DNA from: a bacterium | Lineage (GTDB): Bacteria > Bacillota > Limnochordia > DTU080 > RSA5 | Direction: 5' to 3' | DNA: 36,753 nucleotides | NCBI GenBank assembly: GCA_002919195.1 | Contig: PKEU01000021.1 | Span: forward strand, 1 to 36,753 | Shown here: piece after piece, positions 8,397-17,664 of the stretch | How the letters are laid out: each line of letters opens with the position of its first letter | Position numbering within the stretch: position 1 is the first letter of the stretch | The notes under the pieces: generated by a model | The model's database searches: none | Seen by the model: the letters and a program-made list of their open reading frames with translations, nothing else | Told to the model about the DNA's origin: nothing | Translations under genes and position numbers: made by a program

Positions 8397-9203
8397 TTAC
8401 CCGTCTTCTTTTAGGAGCTCCGCGATCGCCATGGCGAGCCACCGGGCCGAAGCAACCGCTTCTTGGAGCGTGTTGTCGCGGTAGTCGCCCACGTAGACCG
8501 TCACGTGGTTGTCGTGGAGGTCGCCGTTGGTCGCCCGGGGCATGACCCTCACTCCCCGGGTGATGCCGGGAGCCACCTCCTCCAGGCGCTCTTTGAGGCG
8601 TTCGGCATACCGCATGTTGGCGTCCACGCGGGAGTTGTCGCTGGTTCCGACGATCAAGAGGATCTTGGCCACCTCTTCTCCATCGATTTGGGCCGAAGCG
8701 TAGCCTGTGACCCCCTGATCCGGCAGCGCGTCGCGGTGGAGATCGACGACGGCCCTGATGCCGTTGTGCCTGTTGAGCGCTTCCTGCACACTTTGGCGGG
8801 CTCGCGCGACCGCTCCGGACCAGTCGGGAAGGTCGTGGACCGTCAGCACGTGGACCGCTCCAACCCCCTGCTCGCGCAAGGCTTCAACCAAGGCCCTTCC
8901 CACTGCGACCACATCACCCGCCTCCCCGCGAGCGTGGGGTTCACTGGGCGAGTAGTTTTCGGAGGTATGGGTGTGGTAGATGAGGACCTCCGTCATTTGG
9001 GACGGCCGGGGGAGCACGCGGGAACCCTCAGGTTGCATGGGGCCAGGAGACTCTTCCTGCCTTGGCGGGGGCGGACCATCGCCCCGCGAAGGCGAAAAGC
9101 CTAGAAACCTCGCTCCGGCGACTGCCACCACCACGAGAGCCACGAGGATATAGATAAGTCCCGGGCCGTCTTTCTTCGGCCGTTTCGAAAGCGCCACGCG
9201 CAT
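8397..9203 (-). CDS. spoIIP: SpoIIP-like cell-wall hydrolase (divergent)
   Basis: Up to 268 residues. A basic start is followed by one membrane helix (about 16-34), a Pro-rich linker (40-70), then a SpoIIP-type domain. Family motifs visible are 'LIYHTHTSENY' with His77, His79 and Glu82, and 'VVDLHRD' with His156, which would bind the catalytic zinc. SpoIIP cuts stem peptides and glycan links during engulfment with SpoIID and SpoIIM. The usual late motif 'LH-N-x-LIE-x-GG' reads 'LHDNHVTVYVGDY' here, so the conserved Glu is replaced by Tyr237. The protein is shorter than many SpoIIP proteins. The ATG at 9203 lies close to AAGGGGG; the GTG two codons later is better spaced and may be the true start. 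A sigma-E-like promoter precedes it, consistent with a mother-cell gene. It could be a paralogue rather than the main SpoIIP. Confidence 0.8.
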   Translation of the reverse strand: MRVALSKRPKKDGPGLIYILVALVVVAVAGARFLGFSPSRGDGPPPPRQEESPGPMQPEGSRVLPRPSQMTEVLIYHTHTSENYSPSEPHARGEAGDVVAVGRALVEALREQGVGAVHVLTVHDLPDWSGAVARARQSVQEALNRHNGIRAVVDLHRDALPDQGVTGYASAQIDGEEVAKILLIVGTSDNSRVDANMRYAERLKERLEEVAPGITRGVRVMPRATNGDLHDNHVTVYVGDYRDNTLQEAVASARWLAMAIAELLKEDG

Positions 9204-9210
9204 CTACCCC

Positions 9211-9230
9211 CTTGTCGACGTCGAGACAAG
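9211..9230. promoter_or_regulatory. Palindrome overlapping the spoIIP-like start region
   Basis: CTTGTC (9211-9216) and GACAAG (9225-9230) form an inverted repeat around an internal TCGACGTCGA palindrome. It lies where transcription from the adjacent sigma-E-like promoter would begin. The half-site TGTCGAC differs by one base from the Spo0A box TGTCGAA, so a Spo0A or other repressor site is possible but unproven. Confidence 0.35.
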
Positions 9231-9258
9231 TATATTCGCGCCGCCAGGGGGAATATGA
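9229..9258 (-). promoter_or_regulatory. Sigma-E-like promoter for the spoIIP-like gene
   Basis: On the minus strand TCATATT (-35, 9252-9258) is followed after 15 bases by AATATACT (-10, 9229-9236). The B. subtilis sigma-E consensus is roughly KMATATT, 14-15 bases, CATACANT: the -35 fits well and the -10 matches at 5 of the 7 fixed positions. In B. subtilis spoIIP is a sigma-E gene, so the context agrees. Transcription would start near 9222, about 20-25 bases before the coding start. Confidence 0.5.
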
Positions 9259-9271
9259 CGGGGCTTGGCCC

Positions 9272-12013
9272 TCACATCGACTCTTGATGGAGATCCCGTA
9301 GCTGTAGCAACACGTCGCCCAAGCGATCGAGCGCCTGGCCATAAGCCGACCAGTCGCCGCGTCCTGCGGCCCTTTGGGCTTCGTCAAAGAAGAAGACCGC
9401 CCTCTCGACGAGCGAGCTCAGGTTCGCAAGGTCCTTGTCGGGTTCGAGGTTGTCTTGGTCGACGGGTCGAGGCGCAGCTTCGGGCTGGACCACTTCCCTT
9501 GGCGCGGGCCGCTCTTGGACGTCCTCGCCCACCAAAGCCGATAGCGCCTCCCAAAAGGTCGGCCTCATCACCAGGTCGTGGCCGGTGCCGACGATCACCC
9601 GCTTGAGCTCGGGGATCTCGCCTTGCTCCGCTTGGAGAAAGAGGGGTTCGACGTAAAGGAGGGTGTCCGCGATGGGAACGATGATCAGGTTGCCCCGGAT
9701 CACCCGGGATCCCTGTTGGCTCCAGAGCGTGAGCTCTCGGGAAATCTCGGTGTCTTGGTTGACCCTTGCCTCAAATTGGAGCGGGCCAAAGGTGACGTCT
9801 TGTTTGCCAAAGCGGTACAGCACTAACTCGCCGTAGGAGTCGCCGTCGTTGCGGGCGGCGAGCCAGGCCACCATGTTCCCTTTGCCAAGGGGTGTAAAGG
9901 GGAGCATCAAGATAAACTCTTCCCGTTCCTCCCCGGGTAGCCGGGTGATGACGTAGTAGGGCTCCATTTCTACCTCGCTGCGTTCGTACACTTCCTTGGG
10001 GAGCTCCCAAACGTCCTCTTGATTGTAAAACACCTGGGGATTGGTCATGTGGTAACGGGTGAGTACTTGCGCCTGCAGGCGAAAGAGCTCTTCGGGATAG
10101 CGCAGGTGCCGCCTCAGGTCTTCCGGCATGGCGCTAATCGGCTTAAAGACTCCCGGATAGATGCGGGAAAGGGCGGCGATCACCGGCTCTTCGTCAACAA
10201 CGTAAAAGTCGACGCTGCCGTTGTAGGCATCGATCACCGCCTTGACGGAGTTCCTCACGTAATTGCCCCATCCCGGTGTCGGCGCGGCGTAGGGGAACCG
10301 GGAAGAGCTGGTGTACGCGTCCGCGATCCAAAAGAGGCGTCCTTCGGAAAGGACGAGGTAAGGGTCGCGGTCAAACCGCAAAAACGGCGCGAGCTTGGTA
10401 AGCCGCGTCATGATCGGGCGGTACAACATGATCCGGCTCTCGGGAGTGATGTCGTTGGAAAAGAGGAGCCGCGTCGTCCCAAGCCGAACCGCGAACAGCA
10501 CACGGCGGAGCCACCCCCCCACCGGCACGCCCCCGCTCCCTTGATAGAAGGTCGTTGCGTTGTCGTCTCCCAGAGGATAATCAAACTCCGGCCGGCGTGT
10601 ACGGACGATCACGTAATCGGCCTCTTGTTCGCCGTAATAGATCTGCGGCCGGAGCACTCTAAGGTCTTCCAAACCCTGGGGAGGAATATCGGACACCCAA
10701 AAGCGCGGCAGCCCCCGCGCATCCACCTCGTTGACCGGGCTGATGACGACGCCGTAGCCGTGCGTGTATTGGAGGTGCAAATTGACCCACGAACGATTTT
10801 GAAGGCTCGCGGAGGTGAGCTCCCGGGCAGCGATCATCACTTGCCGGTACTCATCCCCCACCGTGTACCGGTCGACGTCGACCTCGATGAAGTCGTAGTA
10901 AGGCCGCAGCTCTTGCAGTTGGGAGTAAGTGGCAAGGAGCGGACGGTAATCCCAGAGGCGGATGTTGGCCAGCGTCTGTGCATGGGCCCGCACGAGCTCC
11001 GGGGTGAGCGTCCCCTCAGGGTCGTAATCCCTCTGCTGCAAGTGGGCGAGGCCGTAGGCCAAGCGGGTCATGGCGATGTGGTCGGCGATATAGGGCAGCT
11101 CTTTCTCCAGCTCGTTAGGGCCGACGACAAACTCTTGAACGAGGCCGGGAACGATGCCGGTGCCCAAGATGCCGCCGGCGACCAACACGGTGACGGCGCT
11201 GGTGATCCAGCGCCTTATGGGCCGGAAGGCGTGAATCACCACCAGTGCGGCGATGAGCGCCGAAAGCCCTGTCATGGCCCACAGCGCCGGGAGCGTCACG
11301 TGCACATCGGTGTACCCGGCGCCGTAGAGGATCCCTCGCGTCGAGTAGACAAGGCGGTACGCGGCCAGCCGGCAGCCGGCCGCAAAGAGCAGCGCCGCGA
11401 GGGCGATCAAGGCGGCCAGGTGGCGCTTTGCCCTCGTTTCCAAGTCGATAGCCCATCGCTGGAGAGAGACGGAGCCGCTCAGCGCGTAGATCGCGGCCGT
11501 TACCAGCGTGGTCAAGAGGGTTAGGACCAGGGCAAAGGGCAGGACAAGCTCGTACAAGGGAAGCTTAAAGAGATAAAAACCGATGTCGGCGCCGTGCAGC
11601 GGATCGGCGACGCCAAAGGCGCCGCCGGCCACACCTTGCGCCACTGTCGGCCAGTGGCTGGCAAAATAAGAGCCGCTGATCAAGCCGCCTGCGATGCTGA
11701 TGAAAACGATGGCCCGGTTAAGCCAAAGCATGCCGCCCCACTGGGGAACTCGTTCCTGGAGATGAAGGAGAGCCTGTCTAAGCCGCCCTCCGGTCAGCCA
11801 CAGGTTGACGGCAAGAAAGAGGGCGACGAAAAGGCCGCTCACTCCGCCGACGCCAAGGCGCCAGAGGATGGGACGAACCCACAGCGTGCCGTAACCCAGC
11901 TGGGAAAACCACAGCCAGTCGGTGATGAGCCTGGCCGAAGCCAACAGCACGACGATGAAAGCCGCGAGAACGCCCAGCACCGTCCAGCGGACGTAGTCAA
12001 GCCATCGTGGCAC
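9272..12013 (-). CDS. UPF0182 family large membrane protein (COG1615)
   Basis: 913 residues. The N-terminal third (to about residue 300) contains about seven hydrophobic helices, starting with one at about 9-28. The rest is a large hydrophilic, probably extracytoplasmic domain with the family-typical 'YTHGYGVVISPVNEV', 'IYYGE' and 'VRNSVKAVIDAYNG' stretches. The acidic C-terminal tail ends in a helical segment rich in Glu, Ala and Arg. UPF0182 proteins are common in Actinobacteria and some Firmicutes, and their role is unknown. The start is GTG at 12013 with GAGGGG 10 bases upstream. It sits 41 bases after hslO and 68 bases before the spoIIP-like gene. Nothing in the sequence assigns a function; sporulation-gene neighbours hint at an envelope role. 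Confidence 0.9.
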   Translation of the reverse strand: MPRWLDYVRWTVLGVLAAFIVVLLASARLITDWLWFSQLGYGTLWVRPILWRLGVGGVSGLFVALFLAVNLWLTGGRLRQALLHLQERVPQWGGMLWLNRAIVFISIAGGLISGSYFASHWPTVAQGVAGGAFGVADPLHGADIGFYLFKLPLYELVLPFALVLTLLTTLVTAAIYALSGSVSLQRWAIDLETRAKRHLAALIALAALLFAAGCRLAAYRLVYSTRGILYGAGYTDVHVTLPALWAMTGLSALIAALVVIHAFRPIRRWITSAVTVLVAGGILGTGIVPGLVQEFVVGPNELEKELPYIADHIAMTRLAYGLAHLQQRDYDPEGTLTPELVRAHAQTLANIRLWDYRPLLATYSQLQELRPYYDFIEVDVDRYTVGDEYRQVMIAARELTSASLQNRSWVNLHLQYTHGYGVVISPVNEVDARGLPRFWVSDIPPQGLEDLRVLRPQIYYGEQEADYVIVRTRRPEFDYPLGDDNATTFYQGSGGVPVGGWLRRVLFAVRLGTTRLLFSNDITPESRIMLYRPIMTRLTKLAPFLRFDRDPYLVLSEGRLFWIADAYTSSSRFPYAAPTPGWGNYVRNSVKAVIDAYNGSVDFYVVDEEPVIAALSRIYPGVFKPISAMPEDLRRHLRYPEELFRLQAQVLTRYHMTNPQVFYNQEDVWELPKEVYERSEVEMEPYYVITRLPGEEREEFILMLPFTPLGKGNMVAWLAARNDGDSYGELVLYRFGKQDVTFGPLQFEARVNQDTEISRELTLWSQQGSRVIRGNLIIVPIADTLLYVEPLFLQAEQGEIPELKRVIVGTGHDLVMRPTFWEALSALVGEDVQERPAPREVVQPEAAPRPVDQDNLEPDKDLANLSSLVERAVFFFDEAQRAAGRGDWSAYGQALDRLGDVLLQLRDLHQESM

Positions 12014-12028
12014 AGGCCTTCATCCCCT

Positions 12029-12053
12029 CGCAAAGGTTCATCCGCAAAGGTTC
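12029..12053. repeat. 11-bp direct repeat between hslO and the UPF0182 gene
   Basis: CGCAAAGGTTC occurs at 12029-12039 and again at 12043-12053, 14 bases apart, in the 41-bp gap between the two genes. It may be a replication-slippage duplication that inserted spacer sequence, or a protein site; no evidence distinguishes these. Confidence 0.6.
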
Positions 12054-12054
12054 G

Positions 12055-12969
12055 TTAGTGAGGCGGGTTCGTGAGTTCGGCGATCAAGGAGCGCAGCTCG
12101 TCCTCGCTGACGTCGTATTTTTCGCCGCAAAAATGACAAACCAGCTCCGCGCCGCCCTGGCTTTCGACGATGGCCTCCAACTCCTCCTTGCCCAAGGCGA
12201 TCAACCCACGGCTAAACCGTTCCTTCGAGCAGGAGCACTGAAACGCCAACGGGCGTTGATGCACCACCTTGGGCTCCAAACCGTCCAGCAGGTCAAAAAG
12301 CAACTCGATCGGTAGGCTCCCCTCGTCGATGGCGCGGCTTAAGGCGGGCATCTCCTGGATACCCCTTTCGAGCCGCTGGATCAATTCTTCGTCTTCGAGC
12401 GCTCCCGGCATCAGCTGGATCAACAGGCCGCCGGAGGCACGCACGCTGTTGTCGGCGTCGACCAATACTCCCAGTATGCAGGCGGAGGGCGTCTGTTCGG
12501 AGGCGTTGAGGTAGTACGCCAGGTCCTCCGCAATCTCGCCCGAAACGATGGGGACCATGCCCCGGTAGGGCTCTTTTAGGCCCAGGTCTTTCGTGACATA
12601 GAGCGTCCCCTTGCCGACCGCTTTGGCCACGTCGAGCTTGCCCGCGCTGTTGAGGGGAAGGTGAACGCGAGGATGGCTCACGTAGCCCCGCACGGCCCCC
12701 GCCGCGTCGGCCTCTGCCACGATGCGCCCGAGCGGGCCGTCACCTACGATCTCGACCATCAGCTTTTCTTTGCCTTTCAGGCTGGCGGCGAGCAAGGCCG
12801 CGCCGGTCAACGCCCGCCCCAAGGCGGCTGTAGCCGTCGGGTACAAGCCGTGGCGCCAGCGGGCCTCCTCGACCACCGAGGTGGTCCGAGCCGCCAGCGC
12901 ACGGATCCGGCCTTCGGCCGCCGTCACGTGATAGAGCGTCTCTTCCCCCGATCGCTTCTTTTCAGCCAT
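12055..12969 (-). CDS. hslO: Redox-regulated chaperone Hsp33
   Basis: 304 residues from the ATG at 12969, one base after the rodZ stop; the frame continues upstream but that part only shadows rodZ. Hsp33 is a cytoplasmic holdase switched on by oxidation of a zinc-bound cysteine tetrad. The tetrad is visible as C-x-C at 245/247 and C-x-x-C at 278/281. Other family stretches include 'GLYPTATAALGRALTGAALL' near the N-terminus, 'EIVGDGPLG', 'YLNASEQTPSA' and 'GGLLIQLMPGA'. The one-base spacing implies coupled translation with rodZ. The pairing of rodZ with hslO has no known functional meaning. Confidence 0.96.
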   Translation of the reverse strand: MAEKKRSGEETLYHVTAAEGRIRALAARTTSVVEEARWRHGLYPTATAALGRALTGAALLAASLKGKEKLMVEIVGDGPLGRIVAEADAAGAVRGYVSHPRVHLPLNSAGKLDVAKAVGKGTLYVTKDLGLKEPYRGMVPIVSGEIAEDLAYYLNASEQTPSACILGVLVDADNSVRASGGLLIQLMPGALEDEELIQRLERGIQEMPALSRAIDEGSLPIELLFDLLDGLEPKVVHQRPLAFQCSCSKERFSRGLIALGKEELEAIVESQGGAELVCHFCGEKYDVSEDELRSLIAELTNPPH

Positions 12970-12970
12970 T

Positions 12971-14137
12971 TCAATCCGCCTCGTCGTTGCGAAACTCCCG
13001 GGTGATGACGCCGGTGCCGGCCCGGCCGAGAGGGACGTCGTTGAGCGTGAGAAAGACGACCTCAGGCCTGCCAAAGCGGACCCGCAACACCTCGTCAGCG
13101 ACCCATGTGACGATTGTACCCGGTTGCAGCACACCCGTAAAGATGCGTTGTCCGTCGGCAAAGACGTCCACCCAGCATTCGTCCACCGCCTCGGCCCTCA
13201 ACACCACCTGGGTCGGCGCCTCCACCTGCTCTTCGGGCGGAGTCAAGCCCACCTCGTCCACTGGCTCGAAGGGTTCGTCGCTCTCGGGCAAGGCTGCGCT
13301 GGCTTCGCTTTCATCGGTCGTTTCCGGCGCGGGTAAAGCCGGTTCGCCCTGAACTCGATCGCCTGTGAGCGACGGCGTCTCTTGGGGAGGAGCTTGCAGG
13401 GAAGGCGCCTCTTCGGGGCTGGGTATCCCTGGAGACTCCGGCAGTTCTTCCCCATCCAACCTCGGGCTCTCCGGCAGTTTTGGATGGAGGAAGAACGCTT
13501 CTTCCTCCCCTGTCGTCGCTTCGGACAAAACGCTCGCGTCGTCGGGTACGTTCACTCCCTCGCGGGCTGGAGCTTCCTCCAGAATGGCCGTGCCGTCCTC
13601 CCGAATCGCGGGCTCGTCGCTGAGAGCGAACACTTCTTCCGGCACGGCCCCTCCCGTTTCAGGGAGCGCGCTTTCCACGGGTTGGATGCCGGTGGCGCCG
13701 CCCTCTTGGGGGCTCAAATCTCCTAGGCGCCTCCCGGTCACGAGGTAGACGGCTCCGGCGATGACGGCCGCAGCGATAAGAACCGCCAGGATCCAGGAAA
13801 AGACGCGGCGTTGCCTTGCCCTCCGCTGCCTGCGCCGCTCCCGGTAGCGGGCGACCGACAGTCCCGGCGCCGAGCCGACGTTGGCCGGGGCGGTGTCTTG
13901 CAACGCGTGACGCAAGCGGTACTGCTCAATGACGTACTCGGGGTCGAGCCCGACTGCTTTGGCGTAGTGCCGCAGAAAGGCGCGGGCGTACACTGGGCCG
14001 GGAAGTTTATCAAAGTCGCCGGCTTCGATGGCCTCTAAGTGCCGCCGGCTGATTTTGGTCTCCCGGCTGATCTCGTCGAGCGAGATCCCCTTCTCTTCTC
14101 GCACGGCTTTTAGTTCCCGGCCCAGTTCCTCCATCAT
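12971..14137 (-). CDS. rodZ: RodZ-like cytoskeletal membrane protein (YmfM type)
   Basis: 388 residues. An N-terminal helix-turn-helix of the HTH_25 type covers about 3-75 (ISLDEISRETKISRRHLEAI and 'GPVYARAFLRHYAKAVGLD'). A single membrane helix is at about 113-136 after an Arg-rich stretch. Next comes an acidic Pro/Glu/Ser-rich linker of about 160 residues with repeated PESP/PSLxxPP-like units, then a C-terminal DUF4115 beta domain (about 315-380, 'CWVDVFADGQRIFTGVLQPG'). RodZ links MreB to the membrane for rod-shape growth. There are two adjacent Met codons at the start. It lies 39 bases after ftsK and is coupled to hslO. In Bacillus ymfM is also a few genes from spoIIIE, so the neighbourhood is conserved. 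Confidence 0.9.
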   Translation of the reverse strand: MMEELGRELKAVREEKGISLDEISRETKISRRHLEAIEAGDFDKLPGPVYARAFLRHYAKAVGLDPEYVIEQYRLRHALQDTAPANVGSAPGLSVARYRERRRQRRARQRRVFSWILAVLIAAAVIAGAVYLVTGRRLGDLSPQEGGATGIQPVESALPETGGAVPEEVFALSDEPAIREDGTAILEEAPAREGVNVPDDASVLSEATTGEEEAFFLHPKLPESPRLDGEELPESPGIPSPEEAPSLQAPPQETPSLTGDRVQGEPALPAPETTDESEASAALPESDEPFEPVDEVGLTPPEEQVEAPTQVVLRAEAVDECWVDVFADGQRIFTGVLQPGTIVTWVADEVLRVRFGRPEVVFLTLNDVPLGRAGTGVITREFRNDEAD

Positions 14138-14176
14138 CTGACACCCACTTTCCCGTAGGCTCCGCCTTAGCCAGCG

Positions 14177-16780
14177 TCAATTCGTGTTGTTGAAAAGTTC
14201 GTCCAGGTCGTCGATGGTGCGCAGCACTTCCCGGGGTTTGCTGCCTTGGTAGGGCCCCACGATCCCCTGAAGCTCCATCATGTCGATCAAACGGGCCGCG
14301 CGGGCGTAGCCGATCCGGAAACGCCGCTGCAGCATGGAGATGGAGGCGTTGCCCGTCTCGACCACTAGGCGTACTGCGTCCTCAAACAACTCGTCGTCGC
14401 CTTCGTCCGTCACGCCGCCGCCTCTTGCGACGTCCGTGACGTTTTCGGCGTAGACCGGCTCTCCTTGTTGTTTCCAGAAGTTGACGATCGCTTGCACCTC
14501 TTTGTCGGAGATCCAAGCGCCTTGGGCCCTGATCGGCTTGTTGGCGCCGATGGGATAGTAGAGCATGTCCCCTTTCCCAAGGAGACGCTCAGCCCCCACC
14601 ATGTCGAGGATGGTCCGGGAGTCGACGCCCGACGAGACAGCAAACGCGATACGGGAGGGCACGTTGGCCTTGATCAGCCCCGTGATCACGTCGACCGACG
14701 GCCGCTGCGTGGCGATGACGAGGTGAATCCCCGCCGCTCGCGCCATCTGCGCCAGCCGGCAGATATTGTCCTCCACTTCGTTTTGCGCGACGAGCATCAA
14801 GTCGGCGAGCTCGTCGATGATGACGACCAGGTACGGCATGGCCTCATCTTCGATCGCGCCGGCCTCGACCCCGCGGTTGTACCCGTCGATGTTGCGCACG
14901 CGGGCTTCGGAAAACTTCTTGTACCGGGCTTCCATCTCTTTCACGGCCCACCGGAGGGCGTTGGAGGCCAGCTTCGGATCGGTGACGACGGGCGTGATAA
15001 GGTGTGGAATCCCGTCGTAGACGGCAAGTTCCACCCGTTTGGGGTCGATCATCATCAGCTTCACTTCGTGCGGCTGGGCCCGGTAGAGAAGGCTGCAGAT
15101 CAACGTGTTGATGCAGACGCTCTTGCCGCTGCCGGTGGCGCCCGCGATTAAGACGTGCAGCAACTTGGTAAGATCCGCGATCACCGGATTGCCCGCGACG
15201 TCTTTTCCAAGGCCGATGGCCAGTTTGGATCCGGCCTTTTGAAACTCGGCGGATTCGATCACCTCGCGAAAGTAGACGATGCTCGGCTCCTTATTGGGCA
15301 CTTCGATGCCGACCACCGACTTGCCCGGCACCGGCGCTTCGATGCGAACGTCTGCGGCGGCGAGGTTGAGCGCCACGTCGTCCGCGAGGTTGACGATCTT
15401 GCTCACTTTGACGCCCGGAGCGGGCTGCAGCTCGTAACGGGTGACCACCGGACCGCGGCTGACGTGGACCACCTTGGCTTGCACGCCAAAGGTGGCCAGC
15501 GTCTCTTCGAGGAGACGCCCCTGGTCGTGGGTCTCTTGCGTCCGTTTGTTGCGGCTTTCGCGAGGACGCTCGAGCAGCGCGGGATCGGGCAGGACGTAGG
15601 CAGGAGGCGCCTCGGTTCTCTCGGGGTTTGTGGCCATGGCCGCGGGCTCGGACCGCCGGCTCTTAGCGTGGGACGCGGCGGAGTTTCCGCCGGCGGCGCC
15701 GGCCCCTTTCGTTGAGGGATCGGAGCCCTCGCCGTTGCGGCCGGCTGCCGGTAAAGCCCCTTCTCGGCGGGGCCGCGTGAAGCGGCTCTCTTCTGCCGGC
15801 TCCTGAAGGACTGCAGCGGACTCGGCACGCGGGTCCAAGGACGCGGCCTCCAACGCCTGCGGCTCCCTTTCCTTATCGAGGTGCGCATCTTCGGATGGGC
15901 TGCGCCGTCTTCCCCGCCCGCTGAAGAGGTTACCCCAAAACGACGCAGCTGGTCCGCCGGCCGAAGCCGCACCGGCGACGCTCTCTGCGTCCGTCCTTTG
16001 GGACCAGGAGGACGAAGCCTGAAGCTCACGGGACGAAGGAGAGGCCGGTTCGGAGGCGCGTGCAGCCGCTCGCTCGACGGCGCGCGCCGCCCGCTGCACC
16101 CTGACCCGCCTTTGCTGATCATGGATCATGGCGACGAGTTCTTTCACTTCGCGCACAAGCCCGGCGCCAAATTCGTACAGGCCGCCGGCGCCGGCACGAA
16201 AAGCGCGCGCGATGGCCCCTACGATGGCAGAAACCACATGTGATACCGGCGTTTCCAAGTAGAGGGTGATGCCGACCAAAAACGCTGCGACCAGCACGAC
16301 TGCCGAGCCCCAGGGGCCAAAGGCGACGAGGAGAGCGCTACCCAAAGAGGCGCCGACGTATCCGCCGCCCCGCATCTCCTCTCCGACGCGCTGCACCCAA
16401 TAGGGGCTAAGCGGGCCTTCGATCTCCGTCACGATCAAATGGTATCCCGTCAGCGCAGCCGCATACATGATGAGGAGCGCCGTGATCCGGCGCCCCCGAC
16501 CTTGCCGCACCCTCTGCCGTAGGATCGCGACTCCCGCCGCGAAGAGAAAGACAGCCGGCACCTCGGCTCCCAGGCCAAAAATGCGCCGCAGCCAGTTGGA
16601 TAGCTGGAGCCCGACGGTGCCTGTCGCGTTGGTGTGCAAGCTCAAAAGAATCAAAAGGGAGATCGCCATCAACAAGATCGCGGCGATCTCACGGTGACGC
16701 CCGTGGGGTTGAGGCTCCGAATAAACCGGTTGGGACAAGGTCACCACCTCACCGATACATTCAACCCTGCCCAACCACAT
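14177..16780 (-). CDS. ftsK: DNA translocase FtsK/SpoIIIE
   Basis: 867 residues from the first ATG. After a hydrophilic start there are four membrane helices (about 30-190), a variable Ser/Ala/Glu-rich linker (about 220-400), then the motor: Walker A 'GATGSGKS' and the '[11 protein letters not shown]' Walker B. A winged-helix gamma domain (about 790-850, '[20 protein letters not shown]') recognises oriented KOPS/SRS-like sites. The protein pumps DNA across the septum at division and into the forespore. The start is uncertain: the ATG at 16780 has only GGCAGG directly abutting it, while a TTG at 16738 has GAGGTG six bases upstream, and GTG codons lie at 16747 and 16744. The true protein may be about 14 residues shorter. 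It probably heads the ftsK-rodZ-hslO-UPF0182 run. Confidence 0.96.
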   Translation of the reverse strand: MWLGRVECIGEVVTLSQPVYSEPQPHGRHREIAAILLMAISLLILLSLHTNATGTVGLQLSNWLRRIFGLGAEVPAVFLFAAGVAILRQRVRQGRGRRITALLIMYAAALTGYHLIVTEIEGPLSPYWVQRVGEEMRGGGYVGASLGSALLVAFGPWGSAVVLVAAFLVGITLYLETPVSHVVSAIVGAIARAFRAGAGGLYEFGAGLVREVKELVAMIHDQQRRVRVQRAARAVERAAARASEPASPSSRELQASSSWSQRTDAESVAGAASAGGPAASFWGNLFSGRGRRRSPSEDAHLDKEREPQALEAASLDPRAESAAVLQEPAEESRFTRPRREGALPAAGRNGEGSDPSTKGAGAAGGNSAASHAKSRRSEPAAMATNPERTEAPPAYVLPDPALLERPRESRNKRTQETHDQGRLLEETLATFGVQAKVVHVSRGPVVTRYELQPAPGVKVSKIVNLADDVALNLAAADVRIEAPVPGKSVVGIEVPNKEPSIVYFREVIESAEFQKAGSKLAIGLGKDVAGNPVIADLTKLLHVLIAGATGSGKSVCINTLICSLLYRAQPHEVKLMMIDPKRVELAVYDGIPHLITPVVTDPKLASNALRWAVKEMEARYKKFSEARVRNIDGYNRGVEAGAIEDEAMPYLVVIIDELADLMLVAQNEVEDNICRLAQMARAAGIHLVIATQRPSVDVITGLIKANVPSRIAFAVSSGVDSRTILDMVGAERLLGKGDMLYYPIGANKPIRAQGAWISDKEVQAIVNFWKQQGEPVYAENVTDVARGGGVTDEGDDELFEDAVRLVVETGNASISMLQRRFRIGYARAARLIDMMELQGIVGPYQGSKPREVLRTIDDLDELFNNTN

Positions 16781-16839
16781 CCTGCCTTTTTTCGAGCTTC
16801 GCTCAAGGGACTAGAAGAGCGCTGCGATCTCCCTCGCGC

Positions 16840-17613
16840 TCAAAGGAGGCCGACGACGGCTGCAAAGCGACCGGTGTTGCCGCGCTCTGCCCGGTGGCTG
16901 AAAAAAAGATCCGTCCGGCAAGCCGTACAAATAGGAGAGACTTCGATGGCGCTTTCCGGCACCCCGGCCGCGACGAGAAGGGCCGTGTTGGCTCCCGCCA
17001 GATCCAAGGCGGGCCGGCCCGAGCGGGTCCGCCCCACCGCTTGCGGGCCGATCTCGTCGCGAAACCGCTGGTAAAGCTCCTCGCTCACCGCGTAACAGCA
17101 CGGCTTGATGCATGGCCCGAGGGCGACCTTGATCCTTTCGGGCGCGACGCCACACGCCCTCAAGGAGACGATCAATTGGCGAGCGACTCCAGCGATGGTA
17201 CCTCGCCAGCCCGCGTGGGCGACGCCGGCCGCCCGCCCCCCTTCCTCGGCAGCCATGATGGGCAGGCAGTCGGCAAAGAACGCCATGAGAGCCAGCCCCC
17301 GCTGGGTCGTCACCAATCCGTCGGTTGCGGGGAAGGCGTGGACTCCCTTTTCCGCGGCATCGCGCCTTGTGACCTGCCGGACCACGGTTCCGTGGACTTG
17401 CTCCCCCCAAACCGCCGCGTCCAGGTTAAAGCCGAGCCTTGCGAGGAACCTCCGGCGGTTTTCGATCACGTCTTCCACCCGGTCGCCCGTCTGCAGGCTG
17501 AGGTTGAGGGTTGCAAAGGGCGGGCGGCTCACGCCGCCAAGGCGCGTCGAGACGCCGTGGACGACGCCTGGGATGCTCGCCAGCAGAGCGCTCTGCCATA
17601 CCTGCATCTTCAT
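16840..17613 (-). CDS. pgeF: Peptidoglycan editing factor PgeF / YlmD, multicopper-oxidase-like fold
   Basis: 257 residues. The family (formerly 'laccase domain', YfiH/YlmD) has a zinc site used for purine nucleoside phosphorylase/deaminase activity; in E. coli PgeF also prevents misincorporation of L-Ser into precursors. The site residues are visible: His74 (EQVHG), Cys116 (ADCLPI) and His133 (AHAGWRG). The 'GPCIKPCCYAV' and 'SPICTACRTDLFFSHR' stretches are typical. GGGAG lies just before the ATG; a second ATG two codons later is better spaced. It lies 51 bases after ylmC, the order found in Bacillus (ylmC-ylmD). Here ylmE, sepF and divIVA do not follow; ftsK does. Confidence 0.94.
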   Translation of the reverse strand: MKMQVWQSALLASIPGVVHGVSTRLGGVSRPPFATLNLSLQTGDRVEDVIENRRRFLARLGFNLDAAVWGEQVHGTVVRQVTRRDAAEKGVHAFPATDGLVTTQRGLALMAFFADCLPIMAAEEGGRAAGVAHAGWRGTIAGVARQLIVSLRACGVAPERIKVALGPCIKPCCYAVSEELYQRFRDEIGPQAVGRTRSGRPALDLAGANTALLVAAGVPESAIEVSPICTACRTDLFFSHRAERGNTGRFAAVVGLL

Positions 17614-17664
17614 CGTCTCCCAAAACGAGCTTGCGCCTGTCCGCGCCGCTGGCGGGCCGGCGTC

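Noticed and set aside
13400-13700. Repeats in the rodZ linker as a possible tandem-repeat or CRISPR-like element
   Set aside because: The repetition is loose, at the protein level (Pro/Glu/Ser-rich units), and lies in frame; no CRISPR array or insertion sequence is seen anywhere in the window.
16795-16812. Small hairpin (TTGAGC/GCTCGA) between pgeF and ftsK as a terminator
   Set aside because: The stem is short with G-U pairs and the run after it on the minus strand is A-rich, not T-rich.
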